From assembly GCA_030247855.1 (NCBI GenBank), contig JAPDRN010000009.1, positions 485,387 through 549,386 on the forward strand: a DNA stretch of 64,000 bases, read 5' to 3'. Shown here piece by piece: positions 45,881 to 56,049 of this stretch (position 1 is the first letter of the stretch; every line of letters begins with the position of its first letter). This DNA comes from Knufia peltigerae. Its lineage: Eukaryota; Ascomycota; Eurotiomycetes; Chaetothyriales; Trichomeriaceae. Made by a program: the position numbers and the translations under genes. The notes under the pieces were generated by a model. The model was not told the origin of the DNA. It worked only from the letters and a program-made list of their open reading frames with translations, and did no database searches.

Positions 45881-47372
45881 ATGGCAAAAGATCTTCGCGT
45901 CATTATTGTCGGCGCTGGGTTTGGCGGGCTATGTGCTGCTATCGAATGCAAGACAAGGGGCATGAACCCTATCATCATCGAGACCTACCCAACGAGCTCC
46001 AAGTATGGGGATATCATTGATTTCTTCCCCAACGGAGGCCGTATCATTGAGGCTTGGGACAATGGCAACGTAGGCAGAGAGCTCATGAGGACGGGGATCA
46101 ACAAGGGTGACAAGTTTCGTAAGTTGTGTTCGCAAGGCTACCGATTTCACGAAGCAATCACTAACTCGAGCTCGAACAGAGTACTTCAAGTATGATGGTA
46201 CTTTGATCTATGAGGAACCGTGGGTCTTGAAGCCCCATCATTACTGGAAGCAGTACGCAGGCCATCGGGGCAATATGCACTATATTGTCAAAAGCTATGC
46301 CGAGAGGCTGGGCGTGGAGTTGCTCTTTGGCGAGTCCGTCAACCAGTATGTGGATGGCGAGCGACCTGGGGTCATCACCGAGAGCGGCAAAAAGATATTT
46401 GGTGATGTCGTCGTCGCTGCAGATGGCCCAAGGTCTAAGGCACGGCAACAGCTGCTTGGACTTGCCGACAAGAAGGTAAACAGCGGGTATGCCATCTTCC
46501 GAGCATACTTCAAGATCACAGATGCGCATCGAAAGAACCCATACCTGGCCGAGTTTTGTGATCCAAACGTCGACCATACAAAGATGTGGACGGCCAAAGA
46601 CTACCACATGATCATATATACCTGGAACAAAGGTCAAGATATTGGTTGGGTTATTACCCACAAGGTAAGTTTTCATCCCATTATAACCCTCAAGAAGCAC
46701 GGGTACTAATTCGCCGCCCACCAGGATACCGAAGATATCGGAGAATCCTGGTCTTTCCCAGGCAAGCTCGAGGATGCCATCGCTTGTATTCATGAGGGCA
46801 AGTTCGAGCGCAAACTGTTGGAGGTGGTCAAGGCCACGCCTCCCGAGGTGCTCGTTGACTACAAACTGGTCTGGAGAGACCCTATTCCAACATGGCTGAG
46901 CCCATCCGGGCGCAGCGTTGTGATCGGCGATGCTGCACATTGCCATCTACCCACCTCTGCCCAAGGCGGTTCACAAGCTCTCGAGGACGGCGTCGTTCTC
47001 GCCATGTGCTTGGATAAGGCCAAAGGTGATGTGCCTCTTGCCTTGAAAGTCTTTGAGAGGATTCGATTCCACCGCTCGCACGTCACACACATGTCGTCTA
47101 TATCGATGCGAGACACCTACCACAATGTCGACTGGGATGGCGACGACCTCAAAAAACATCCAGAAATGATGAACCTTCCTCGGTTCAATTGGGTGATCGA
47201 GCACGACGCCGTCGCGAATGTGGAGAAACATTTCGACCGCATCGCAAACGATGTGCGAACAAACCGGCCTGGCACTCTAGAAGAACTTGCTGTACCGGCA
47301 GAAGGGGATTACAGCCTTGAAATGAGGGTAGATCCAACGGGAAATGTCATCCCAAGAGATGTTAAGCTATAG
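45881..47372 (+). CDS. FAD-dependent aromatic hydroxylase (group A monooxygenase)
   Basis: Three exons, 45881-46118, 46180-46664 and 46725-47372, give 456 residues. The GxGxxG strand is LRVIIVGAGFGGLCAAIECK. The DG motif occurs in VVVAADGPRSKARQQLLG, and the GD motif in SVVIGDAAHCHLPTSAQGGS, with the Q-A-L-E-D-G-V-V helix after it. This is the salicylate-hydroxylase fold; fungal relatives of this clade include flavoprotein monooxygenases that detoxify plant phenolics. In this cluster it may hydroxylate 4-hydroxyphenylacetate (with side-chain shift) or a similar acid to homogentisate, which would otherwise need the P450. It is divergent from the amine oxidase. The C-terminus (DVKL) is not a convincing PTS1. 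Confidence 0.88.
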
Positions 47373-48279
47373 ATTATCGTTGACAATTCGAGATCAATTG
47401 AAACAAGGCCTTGTATCCACCAGTTCTGCTTTTTCCTGAGCCTGCCTTTGTTATCGTCTTCTGGAAGTGTTGACCCTGGAAGAGACCCAGGCATAGACAC
47501 CAAAGACAACGCAAATACCATACTTCGAGAGTGAGCTGTTTACCAAAACTCCTCGACTGTTTCCATTCACGGGCTGAAACATTGGTTTAACTATTGGCTA
47601 TCCACAACTTGATTGTTCAGCACCCAACCATTTAGTCTGGGTGGAAGCTCAGTTCCTCGAAGCAATGTCCTGTAATCCTCCAAAGAAAAGGGGTGTCCAA
47701 CACGGACAGTCTTTCGGATAAAATGAATAATATCCCCCACTAGGCGCTAATGGGCACGGGTCATCTACAATCCCAGATCCTCCTGGGGGAGATAGGCACA
47801 CTTCGAAAGAGCGTGGTAGGTGCTTCGGTCTAGATAAGAACCTACTGGGGGACTGGGTGGGTGCCGGGGAAGATAAGGGATGGCGAGCCTGGCCACTCAC
47901 CACGGGCTCGAGCCCCTGGAAGGGCACTAACAATACCGCAGCTTGTGGGACCCCAAGATAGAGTCTCAGATGCGGAATAATACCACATAGAATTATTCCT
48001 GTTCGACGGCAAGATAAACTCAGCGCGCCTGACCACATAGCTCCGGAGACTCGTCCTTCCCGCCTTCTTTCCCCTCCCCTCCAAACTAAAACCCCAGATC
48101 CACAGCTCACCGAGCATTGGGTCAGATAATGCTTTATATCAATCGTCCGAGCATATCGACGTCTACCTTTCAGGCTCCCCTTCGCTTCTATTTCCCTTCG
48201 AAACCACCTGTCAGCGGAGCAGGTTTGCGGAGATCACTATCAAATCTTGACCTTGTCTTTTCCTGAACAAATCGCAGAC
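47373..48279. other. Intergenic between catabolic module and permease
   Basis: 907 bp with no supported gene. A C/T-rich patch at about 48055-48085 precedes the permease. Confidence 0.45.
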
Positions 48280-50238
48280 ATGGCTGAAGTACCAATCGAG
48301 GGAACACAGGAGGGTAATCTGAAGCGCGATTTCACCCTTTGGACTGCGCTGGGCATTGCCCTTTGCGCCAGCGGGGCGGTAAGAAGCCTTCCACCGGAGA
48401 TTTTTGCAGTGAATCGCCGAGTTCACGCTGACTCGCCTATAGTGGGAAGGATGGATTGCTTCCATCGCTCAAGGCCTTCTCGGTGGTGGACCAGTCGCTC
48501 TTTTCTGGGGCTGGATCTTTGTGTCTGTCGGTATTGTATGTGAGGCCTGCTCTCTCGCTGAGATGGCGAGCGCCTGGCCCTCTGCTGGCGGACAATACGT
48601 TTGGGCTTCAGAGCTTGCGCCCCCTTTCATGAAAAAGATCATCGTAAGCATACCTGATTCCTGTCCCTTTTCTTTCATGGACCATCCGTTATTCCACGTT
48701 GATGAGTTGACTGACACCAAAGCAGAGCTGGTACACATTCTGGATCGGTTTCGCCGGACTCTGGATCGGTACAGTGTCGTGTGGTATGGGCGTTAGTGTT
48801 CAGATCCAGTCATATATTGCGGTGACCCGCGAGTATGACATGATTCGATGGCATGCTTTCTTGGTACTTTCTCAGCACAGGGTCATCACCCCTGTCGTTC
48901 ATCCAGTGGCTAACAATCTTTATCAGATCTGCCTCGTTTGTTTCTTTATCTGGGTGGTGGTCAACATCATTGGACTCAGAGCTGTGCACCTGCTCAACGA
49001 TACCTGTAAGTTCCAGGGCTCAATTCCTGGCTGACGTCCACTGACTGAGAATAGTTATGTATATCCATGTTGCTGGATTCATAGCGGTCATCATCACCCT
49101 GCTCGTGTGCACCAAAGACAAGCACGATGCGCACTTCGTATTTCTGGAGTTCGATAACTTGACCGGCTGGAGCAGTGATGGCGTGGCATGGTGCATCGGA
49201 CTCCTTCCATCACTGTACGCCTTCTTTTCGCTCGATACGGCGACCCACTACAGTGAGGAGGTGAAGAACGCGAACAGAGCAGTTCCCCGAGCCTGTTAGT
49301 AGTTGAATCGGTTCGTCATGTGTAGGGAGCCCTGGCTAACACTCGATCACAGTAATGATTCAAGCTTTCTTGAATGGTCTGATGACCCTTCCCTTCATCA
49401 TCATCGTCCTTTTCTGCATCGGCGACGTTGAAGCGGTGCTTGGCTCCCAGATTGGCTTCACAAGTCCATTCACTCAAATTGTACTAAACAGCACTGGAAG
49501 TCCTGCTGCGGCGATCATCCTGAACCTCATCAGCACTTACATCGCGTTCGGTGCCGGCCTTGACCTGTGGGGAGCTGCAGCTCGGTCTCTATGGTCGATC
49601 GCGCGAGATGGTGCTCTACCTCAAGTTTTTGCACAGGTGCACCCGAAATACCACGTCCCAGTTTGGCCTGTCGTCTCTCTACTCCTTCCTTCCATCTTAC
49701 TGGCCATGATATATATCTGGAACAGCACCGCCTTCTACGGCATCATGTCTGGTGTACTTGTCGCCTTCCAGCTGTCCTATGCAATCCCAATGTGTCTACG
49801 AGTCTTTTACGGCCGGTGGCGAGTCAAGGAGATGGGGCCCTGGACAGTTGGCCGTGCCGGGATATTGATCGATATCTACGCCCTCATCTTTTGCATATTC
49901 ATGATCATTTTTATGTCGTTCCCTTCACAGCGACCGATCACCGCCACCAATATGTGAGTATTTCTTTGGGCTGATTGCACGCCCTCACTCCAGTATCAAC
50001 GCTGACCAACTGTAATAGGAACTACTCCGTTGTCATTATTGGTGGAGTCTTGTTCTTCGCCACTTGTGTTTGGTTCTTGTACTCACGGAAAAGATATCAA
50101 ACTGTGCGACACGTCCACATTGGCGAGAGTCAAGCTGCAAGCAATCATATGGTAGATCCAGCATTAGCCCATGGTGTCATTAATGGCTCAGTATCAGAGA
50201 AGGAACGCGTTGACGAAGACCGGAAAGAAATGTTTTGA
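48280..50238 (+). CDS. Amino-acid/amine permease, APC superfamily
   Basis: Seven exons, 48280-48378, 48443-48643, 48726-48863, 48927-49005, 49055-49294, 49353-49953 and 50019-50238, give 525 residues with about 12 transmembrane helices. The N-terminal helix LWTALGIALCASGAWEGWIA and the motif EMASAWPSAGGQYVWASELA are hallmarks of the GABA/choline/polyamine (UGA4-HNM1) branch. The central helix has SLYAFFSLDTATHYSEEVKN, typical of this group, followed by a helix with DLWGAAARSLWSIARDGALP. It should import an amino acid or amine at the plasma membrane. It lies between the amine-oxidation and hydroxyproline-like modules and could feed either. Convergent with a second transporter. Confidence 0.9.
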
Positions 50239-50792
50239 GCCGGCGTAAACTTTTTCAGGCTTGGAGTTGTGTGTAGGTGACTGAGATTATGTATGACCAA
50301 TCCTGATGGTGGCTTGAGAAATGAACTCCTTCATTTAAGGGTTCTCAAATCATGAATAAAATACTGAAGGTATGGACCAGCGAGACATAAGAAATAGTCT
50401 TATGGTATTCAAACACAGATGGCATCACTCTTTTTGCCAAGGTATGGTTGGACTGCTCGTGCTTCCACCCCGATCGGGAACGAGGGTGACGCCGCCTTCG
50501 CTCACCCGCTCTATCTTCGTACGTTCAAGAAGGTTTCTTGAATTATGTTCGATTTATTCCAAGAGGCCACCACGATCCGTCCCCCGTTTCGAAAGTCAGT
50601 CCGTGCGAGGGCTGCTACCTCCGACTGTTCTATATGGGCAAGATAAGGAAAAGCAACTACTAGCCAATAATTATCAGGACATATTGCCAGAACCAATGCT
50701 GAGACTTGCGACTGTCCAGAGCAACTGATCCATTCCTTTTCGAGGAGATCCCCCAGTAAACCTGGTTCACGCAAGTATGGTAGATGATGGGA
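50239..50792. other. Convergent 3' region of the two transporters
   Basis: 554 bp. Nothing recognised. Confidence 0.45.
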
Positions 50793-52448
50793 TCAGACAG
50801 AGTCGGAGTTGTCGGCACATGAAAATGCAGCAGACCCCCCTGACTGGTTGTAAGAGTTGATGATGCCGACGACCGACCCGTAGGTGCCAACAATCATCAG
50901 GAAAGAACCGATCACGACGACAAATACACTGTAGCAGACCATCGAGATCCATCTTACAGATCGCTCCGTCTTCCCTTTCTTCCAATTGTCATACAGCCAC
51001 ATGCAACCCATCGGCTGGAAAGACAGGAGCGTACCGAGGAGGGCACCGATTAGTGAGACAAGGCTACCAAAGACAGGGATCGAACTGGCAATGATGAAAG
51101 CAACGACAGCGATGCTTATAGTGCAGCCGAACCAAGTGGCCCAGTGGACCAAAGTCGGACTGGCAAGGTGTGTTGACCCACGCAAGATGTGCACAAAGAG
51201 GTACTTGCTTGCAACCTGTTCTTGTGGTTAGAGCAGAGAAGACCGGTACGTGGTTTGACTCACATGGATGACAAGCGTGGTCGTCACCAACAGGCCTGGT
51301 AGGGCGAAGCCATAGCAAATCTTCTTCATGAGATGCCCGGCGGAGCCCAGGGCGGGAGAGGCCACGTACGACCCGCAATAGTAGTAGACCACGCAGCCAA
51401 CGGTAATGTAGATTGCGGTCACCCCCGATTGGCAGACCAGGAGCGACCGTGTGTAATGACGAGGATCTCTCATCTCCGATACAATAGCGAAAAACCCCGG
51501 TGTGCCGGCATACGCAAATACGAGTGAGGATAGTGCAGCGCTGGCGTCGGAGAAGGATGGGTTGTTGAAGAGTTTGTAGTCCGAAGACCAGGCTCCTTGC
51601 TGTGGTGCCGCGCTCGGACGGTTTTGTACACCCACGGCAACCGTGAGGGTGATGACTGGGTCAAGGTTCAGTAACTGACTGAGTTCAGTCAATGTGTCAA
51701 GGTAGGATCACTCACTTGCGGTGAGAATACATGTCAGCCCAAGCCATGCAAGCCAGGAGATGCGACCCAGCGTCTGCATACTGCCCAGCCCGCAGCCTGC
51801 GATGGCTGCAACAGCGACAAAGACGGCCGTGCATGCACCGTGAGTCGAGACGGCATTGAGACCTATTGAGATGCCCAACATGCCCGAACCAGCAACGAAG
51901 ACCCAATCTACCCCGATAAGTCAGTCGGTCGAATCTTCAACGAAAAGAAGCCGCAACGTGGACGGACAAAGAACAAATGCGGCACCCAGGATGTATCTCC
52001 CGATTTGTCCAAACATCAGGGCGCCGGCATCGTCGATACTGTAGATCTCGCGATGCCTGAGCTTGAACATGCCGACCATGTAGTCTGACCAGGTCGTGAT
52101 GCCGGCGATCACGAGCAGACAGATGACTCCTGGGATTAAACCCAGCACGTCAAAAACGGCGGGTATTGACAAGACACCGAGGCCGATCTGCGTCTTCATC
52201 ATGAGAGCGACTGTCCCAAGCCAGCCGACCTGGGAAGTGCGTCAGGCACATGTCAGCTTTCTCGATGTGGGAACCATTTGTACATTACGATAGTTGGGAC
52301 CATCGTCAGTGATGATGCCAAACACGGCATCTTCGAGAGAAAAACGGCGTGCCTGTGCGTGACCCTCCTCCACGGTAGGCACTCGATCCAACCCGTCAGG
52401 TCCGACTTCAGGTTTCATTTTTTCGTCTCGGGACATTTTCATCTCCAT
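50793..52448 (-). CDS. Neutral amino-acid transporter, AAAP family
   Basis: Five exons, 52448-52284, 52229-51968, 51907-51716, 51655-51264 and 51215-50793, give 477 residues. After a charged N-terminus the first helix carries TQIGLGVLSIPAVFDVLGLI, the signature of the fungal Mtr/N-system branch of Aa_trans. About 11 helices follow; FAYAGTPGFFAIVSEMRDPR is the typical mid-protein loop and SFQPMGCMWLYDNWKKGK the last loop. It probably symports neutral or aliphatic amino acids with protons. It faces tail-to-tail with the APC permease and heads toward the P5C reductase gene, so proline/hydroxyproline uptake is a fair guess, not shown by the sequence. Confidence 0.88.
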
Positions 52449-53636
52449 ACGGATGAAAAACTTCTCTCAGAGAGTATGGAAAAGTACTCTGGTAGAGGCG
52501 TCGGAAGGGAGCAGGAAGTACGCTCGGAAGATGACGACCCTTTTAAAGAGATACATGCTGCATCACCACGCAACCTGGATGCCCAGTACTTCCTCCTCAC
52601 CAGAGGCTGGGCTAAGCGACAAAATGCCAAATAGCAAACCATTGCTATCTGAAAGAGTGGCATCCCCCACGAGTGACTGATTTTCCGGGGTATGATATCC
52701 ACTCGGAGGGCCTACCGATATCTGATCCTGATAATAAAGGGTGGTATCCGAGGACCGGCATCTCGTCCCGAGATAGCATGCGGCGATGCGGCCCGACAAT
52801 CAAGTGCTTCTTTCTCCTCACATCAAGGGATCGGAACACAGAATCAAACAGAGAGACGGGCAAGACGCCTTTTTGATCGATATCTTCCGGTACGGCAATT
52901 TTACGCTTTGGAGCAGCCGACACTGTGACGAAAGTACGTACGGGTCTGACCATGAGGTCGGAAGGATTGAAATTGAAGCGCAAGCAGCTGATATCTTCGT
53001 CATTCTCGCCGGCCTTGCTCACAAGATTTATTATGCACGCCCTTCACAGACATTCGCACTCCTGACCCTGAACGATGCCCATTAGATTCCTCGCTCCAAC
53101 GTTAGGAGTTCGTGAGAGAAACTCGAAACATCGGGATTCGCGATGCTAGGCGCATATCTTGAAGGTGGGCAATGCCATTTTTCAAAGGGCGGAAAGCCCC
53201 AGGAGAACTATTCTCCAGTAGAGTAGGTCTCTAAACCAGAGAATGATCCTGTTCTAGAGAAACATGTAGCTGGTCTGGGCCAATAGCAATACCGCCAGTT
53301 ACAAAAGAATGACGATGATCAGTAGACGTGAACAAGACCAAAGAGGCAAAGCCTGCCAACCGGCGATGTGAAGAGCAACATTGACACCATTACTTTTTTT
53401 CTCCGTGTTCATATGCATACGAGGATTGCTTGGTCGTTCTAAGTATCCAGAATGATATTTGGCATTATTAAAGGGCGCCAAGATACATCCGGACTACGGG
53501 CCCGCGCAGGGTCGGTCTCTGGGCCGGAGCCGGGCTGACCTTCTTCCATCGAACAACCTCCTACTCACTTGATTGATCAACCTCAAAACCAAAGATCAGT
53601 CGCGGTGAAAGACTCGGTCTCTCGACTATCAACAAG
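52449..53636. other. Intergenic with cupin remnant
   Basis: About 1.2 kb between the AAAP transporter start and the P5C reductase. Besides the cupin remnant it should hold both promoters. GC-rich GGGCCGGAGCCGGGCTG near 53521-53537 is the most striking part. Confidence 0.45.
52846..53085 (+). pseudogene. Remnant of a fungal cupin-domain gene
   Basis: An open stretch contains DESTYGSDHEVGRIEIEAQA, then ADIFVILAGLAHKIYYARP and FALLTLNDAH before a stop. This matches the C-terminal cupin box of a common fungal cupin family (normally ...EVEAQAGDVFVIPAGVAHKT...LLTPGDGH). The preceding part keeps only DIFRYGNFTLWSSRH; the bulk of the upstream barrel with its metal His residues is missing, and no start region is recognisable. 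The expected Pro of VIPAGVAH and Pro-Gly of TPGDGH are changed. I read it as a deleted and decaying gene copy. Confidence 0.5.
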
Positions 53637-54536
53637 ATGTCTGCCCACGCACCACCAAAGAAGCTTCACGTCGCCATCCTAGGCTGCGGTGAGGAGTCTC
53701 AGTCTGCCAGTATCCATCCTCGCTGACCTAGCCTAGGCTTCATGGGATCGGCATTGTTGTCAGGTGTCCTTCAAAGCCTGAAGGGTCAAGAGCAACCTGA
53801 ATTCACGTTCACCATCAGCGCTCCCTCGAGTTCATCGTTAGAGCGGCTACGCCGGCAATTTGGCGCTGGACAAAGTGGCGTGGATATTATCATCACCGCA
53901 GATAACGTGGCCGCTGCCCGTGAAGCACGGGTCGTCATTCTCGGTTTCCAGCCACAGCAACTCGCACAGGTCTTCGAAGATGCCAATCTGGTAGCAGAGA
54001 TGCACGGGAAACTGATCGTCTCCCTTCTCGCGGGAGTGTCGCTGCTCAAACTGGCCGACAAGATCTCTCCGCAACAACGAATCACTCGGGTGATTCCCAG
54101 CATAGGGGCTCAGGTCGGAGAGTCAGCGACGCTGGTTGCATCCGATACAAGCCTCACAAGTGACGAACAGGAACTGGTCTTTTCACTATTCAAACTGATA
54201 GGATCGGTACAACTTGTGCCAGAGAGCCTTTTGAACACCGTCACCGCCATCAGCGCAGCGACTCATGCTTTGTCTATCGTAGCTGTCGACTCGATCGTGG
54301 ACGCCAGTGTTGCTGAGGGCGTCACACGGACAACAGCACAAGCAGTGGCAACACAGTGCCTCCGCAGCGCATCTACGTTGCTACAAGGCAGCATGACGAT
54401 AGAGTCGTTCAAGGAGTCAATGTCAGTGCCACGAGGAATCACGATCAACGCTCTCTTAAATTTGGAAAAGGGCCAGGTTAGGGCGGGGATATCTGATGCT
54501 GTTCAGTACGCGGTGAATTATGCCAAGAACATGTAA
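53637..54536 (+). CDS. Pyrroline-5-carboxylate reductase family protein
   Basis: Two exons, 53637-53688 and 53737-54536, give 283 residues. The Rossmann motif spans the intron: HVAILGCG joined to FMGSALLSGVLQSL. VVILGFQPQQLAQVFED, ITRVIPSIGAQVGESATLVA and the C-terminal PRGITINALLNLEKGQVRAG helix, matching the P5CR signature region (P-G-G-T-T-x-x-x-L), identify ProC. Here PGGTT has become PRGIT and the usual MPNTP is VIPSI, so substrate preference may have shifted. It normally reduces P5C to proline; in this setting it might act on 3-hydroxy-P5C or another cyclic imine. It is convergent with the aldolase, 131 bp apart. No targeting signal. Confidence 0.85.
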
Positions 54537-54667
54537 GATAGATATGATGATATGTTTTTTGCTCTAAAAGTTCACGCCTTGATCTATACGACTTCTCACT
54601 CCCAGACCTATATTGACTTGACCTCGTCCGAAGGACTGCCTGGACAAGCTCGTCCTCCACGAGCCTC

Positions 54668-55642
54668 TCACAAGCGGCTTTTGGTCGATTCGGAGACCTG
54701 TGCCTCTTCTTGATCCAATGCTCTCATCACGGCTCGGATGGCAGTTTTGGATGCCTGGGTGGGCTCCTCGTATGGGTCTCGAGGCTTGAGCAAAGCCTCC
54801 GCATTCACTATTCCTGCTCGAGGGGCCGTGAAGATTGCAGCTGCATATTTGGTACTGGCAATGCCAGCCTTGGTGGGGGATTCAGCCAACGACAGCACCT
54901 TCTGGAGTCGCAGAGCTTCCTCCTGTTTCCCACTTGTCCACAAGTCGTAAATCTTGACCACAGACTTGGGGAAGACATTTCCAAAGGCGCATATACAGCC
55001 AGCGCTACCCGAAGCCAGCCCCCCAACGAGAAAATCTGATTGACCTCCGAAGGTGGCAAACCGTGAGGGAGGGAATGTGGCAGCCAATCGTGTAACTTTG
55101 GCGACTGAGCCACATGTTAGCTTGACCCCGACCACATTGGGGCTGTCATGGGCAATCTGTGCTATTGTATCCGAGTCGAGGTCCAAGCCATTGGTGACCC
55201 CGGGGAAGTTGTAGATGATGATCGGTAGCGTTGAGTGTGAAGCGACCTTCTTGTAGAATCTTCGCACCACCGCAGGGGTGGTCTGTTTGCCGAAATATGC
55301 CGCAGGAAGGAGCAATGCATAGTCTGCTCCGCTACGGTATGCGTCTTCAATGAACTCGAGTGTCTGTGCCGTGGAATGGCCGCTGACCCCAGCGATGATA
55401 GGAAACCGCGATGGAACGGCTCCTCGCGCCACCTGGAGCAATGTTTTTCTCTCCTCGCGCGTCAATAGAAAAGTCTCGGCGTTGGTACCCAGGATGACAA
55501 GGCCTGTGATGCCGGTGCTTGCCAGGTATGCGTAGTATTTGGTTTGGGCATCCAGGTCAAGTTTATCGGTCTCGGGGTCGAAAAAAGTGACCGCAGGAAC
55601 ATAGACGCCGGGTTCTGGAACCCGTGATTGAGTCGTGGCCAT
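54668..55642 (-). CDS. DapA-family aldolase (4-hydroxy-2-oxoglutarate aldolase-like) with PTS1
   Basis: A single exon of 324 residues. The TIM-barrel aldolase pattern is complete: PGVYVPAVTFFDPETDKLDL, ITGLVILGTNAETFLLTREE (GTNAE in place of GTTGE), DYALLLPAAYFGK, LPIIIYNFPGVTNGLDLDSD with the catalytic Tyr, and NVVGVKLTCGSVAKV with the Schiff-base Lys. The end is STKSRL, an SRL peroxisomal signal. Relatives are 4-hydroxy-2-oxoglutarate aldolase (HOGA1) and the fungal L-threo-3-deoxy-hexulosonate aldolase of galacturonate breakdown. The neighbouring P5C dehydrogenase and aspartate aminotransferase favour the first, giving pyruvate and glyoxylate. Divergent from the P5C dehydrogenase gene. Confidence 0.88.
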   Translation of the reverse strand: MATTQSRVPEPGVYVPAVTFFDPETDKLDLDAQTKYYAYLASTGITGLVILGTNAETFLLTREERKTLLQVARGAVPSRFPIIAGVSGHSTAQTLEFIEDAYRSGADYALLLPAAYFGKQTTPAVVRRFYKKVASHSTLPIIIYNFPGVTNGLDLDSDTIAQIAHDSPNVVGVKLTCGSVAKVTRLAATFPPSRFATFGGQSDFLVGGLASGSAGCICAFGNVFPKSVVKIYDLWTSGKQEEALRLQKVLSLAESPTKAGIASTKYAAAIFTAPRAGIVNAEALLKPRDPYEEPTQASKTAIRAVMRALDQEEAQVSESTKSRL

Positions 55643-56049
55643 GGCGCATCATCAGAAGATCAAAAGCAGTAGCTGTCATCCTGCCCATGAGGCATGAATA
55701 CCCTACCCATCCCATATATGGATGGTTCTGCTCGTTCGGGTACACTGATGCGGCCTTAGTAATCTGACGGTCTACGGCTGCCTTTCCGCCGTGAGAGTTG
55801 TGGGTGCTGAAGTCCGGCTCGGTAGTGCTTCCGATATCAAGTAACAACTCCACACTCAATGTTACATCTCGACGCCGTTGTCGGTGCCGCAAGAGAGCAG
55901 CCGTAAACATCCTGCACACGTCGGCACCGGGTACAGTAGTGCTTGTTGTGCTAAGCTAGAAAAGAACACCTTCAAAGTCGAGACACCACGAACTTTTGGA
56001 AGTGTGTACAATCTCGAAGAAAGGAGATTGTCGAATATATCTCACCAAA
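55643..56049. promoter_or_regulatory. Divergent promoter of aldolase and P5C dehydrogenase
   Basis: 407 bp between two 5' ends, implying co-expression of the two enzymes. No operator-like repeat stood out. Confidence 0.45.

Noticed and set aside
46161..46946. A 261-codon minus-strand frame opposite the FAD hydroxylase
   Set aside because: It overlaps two true exons and an intron of the hydroxylase; no recognisable domain.
45881..47372. PTS1 for the FAD hydroxylase (ends V-K-L)
   Set aside because: Val at the -3 position is not accepted in normal PTS1 signals.
51716..51730. A GC-AG intron in the AAAP transporter (GCAAGT at the exon 3 end)
   Set aside because: A normal GTGAGT donor three to four bases downstream keeps the frame, so the non-canonical site is not needed.
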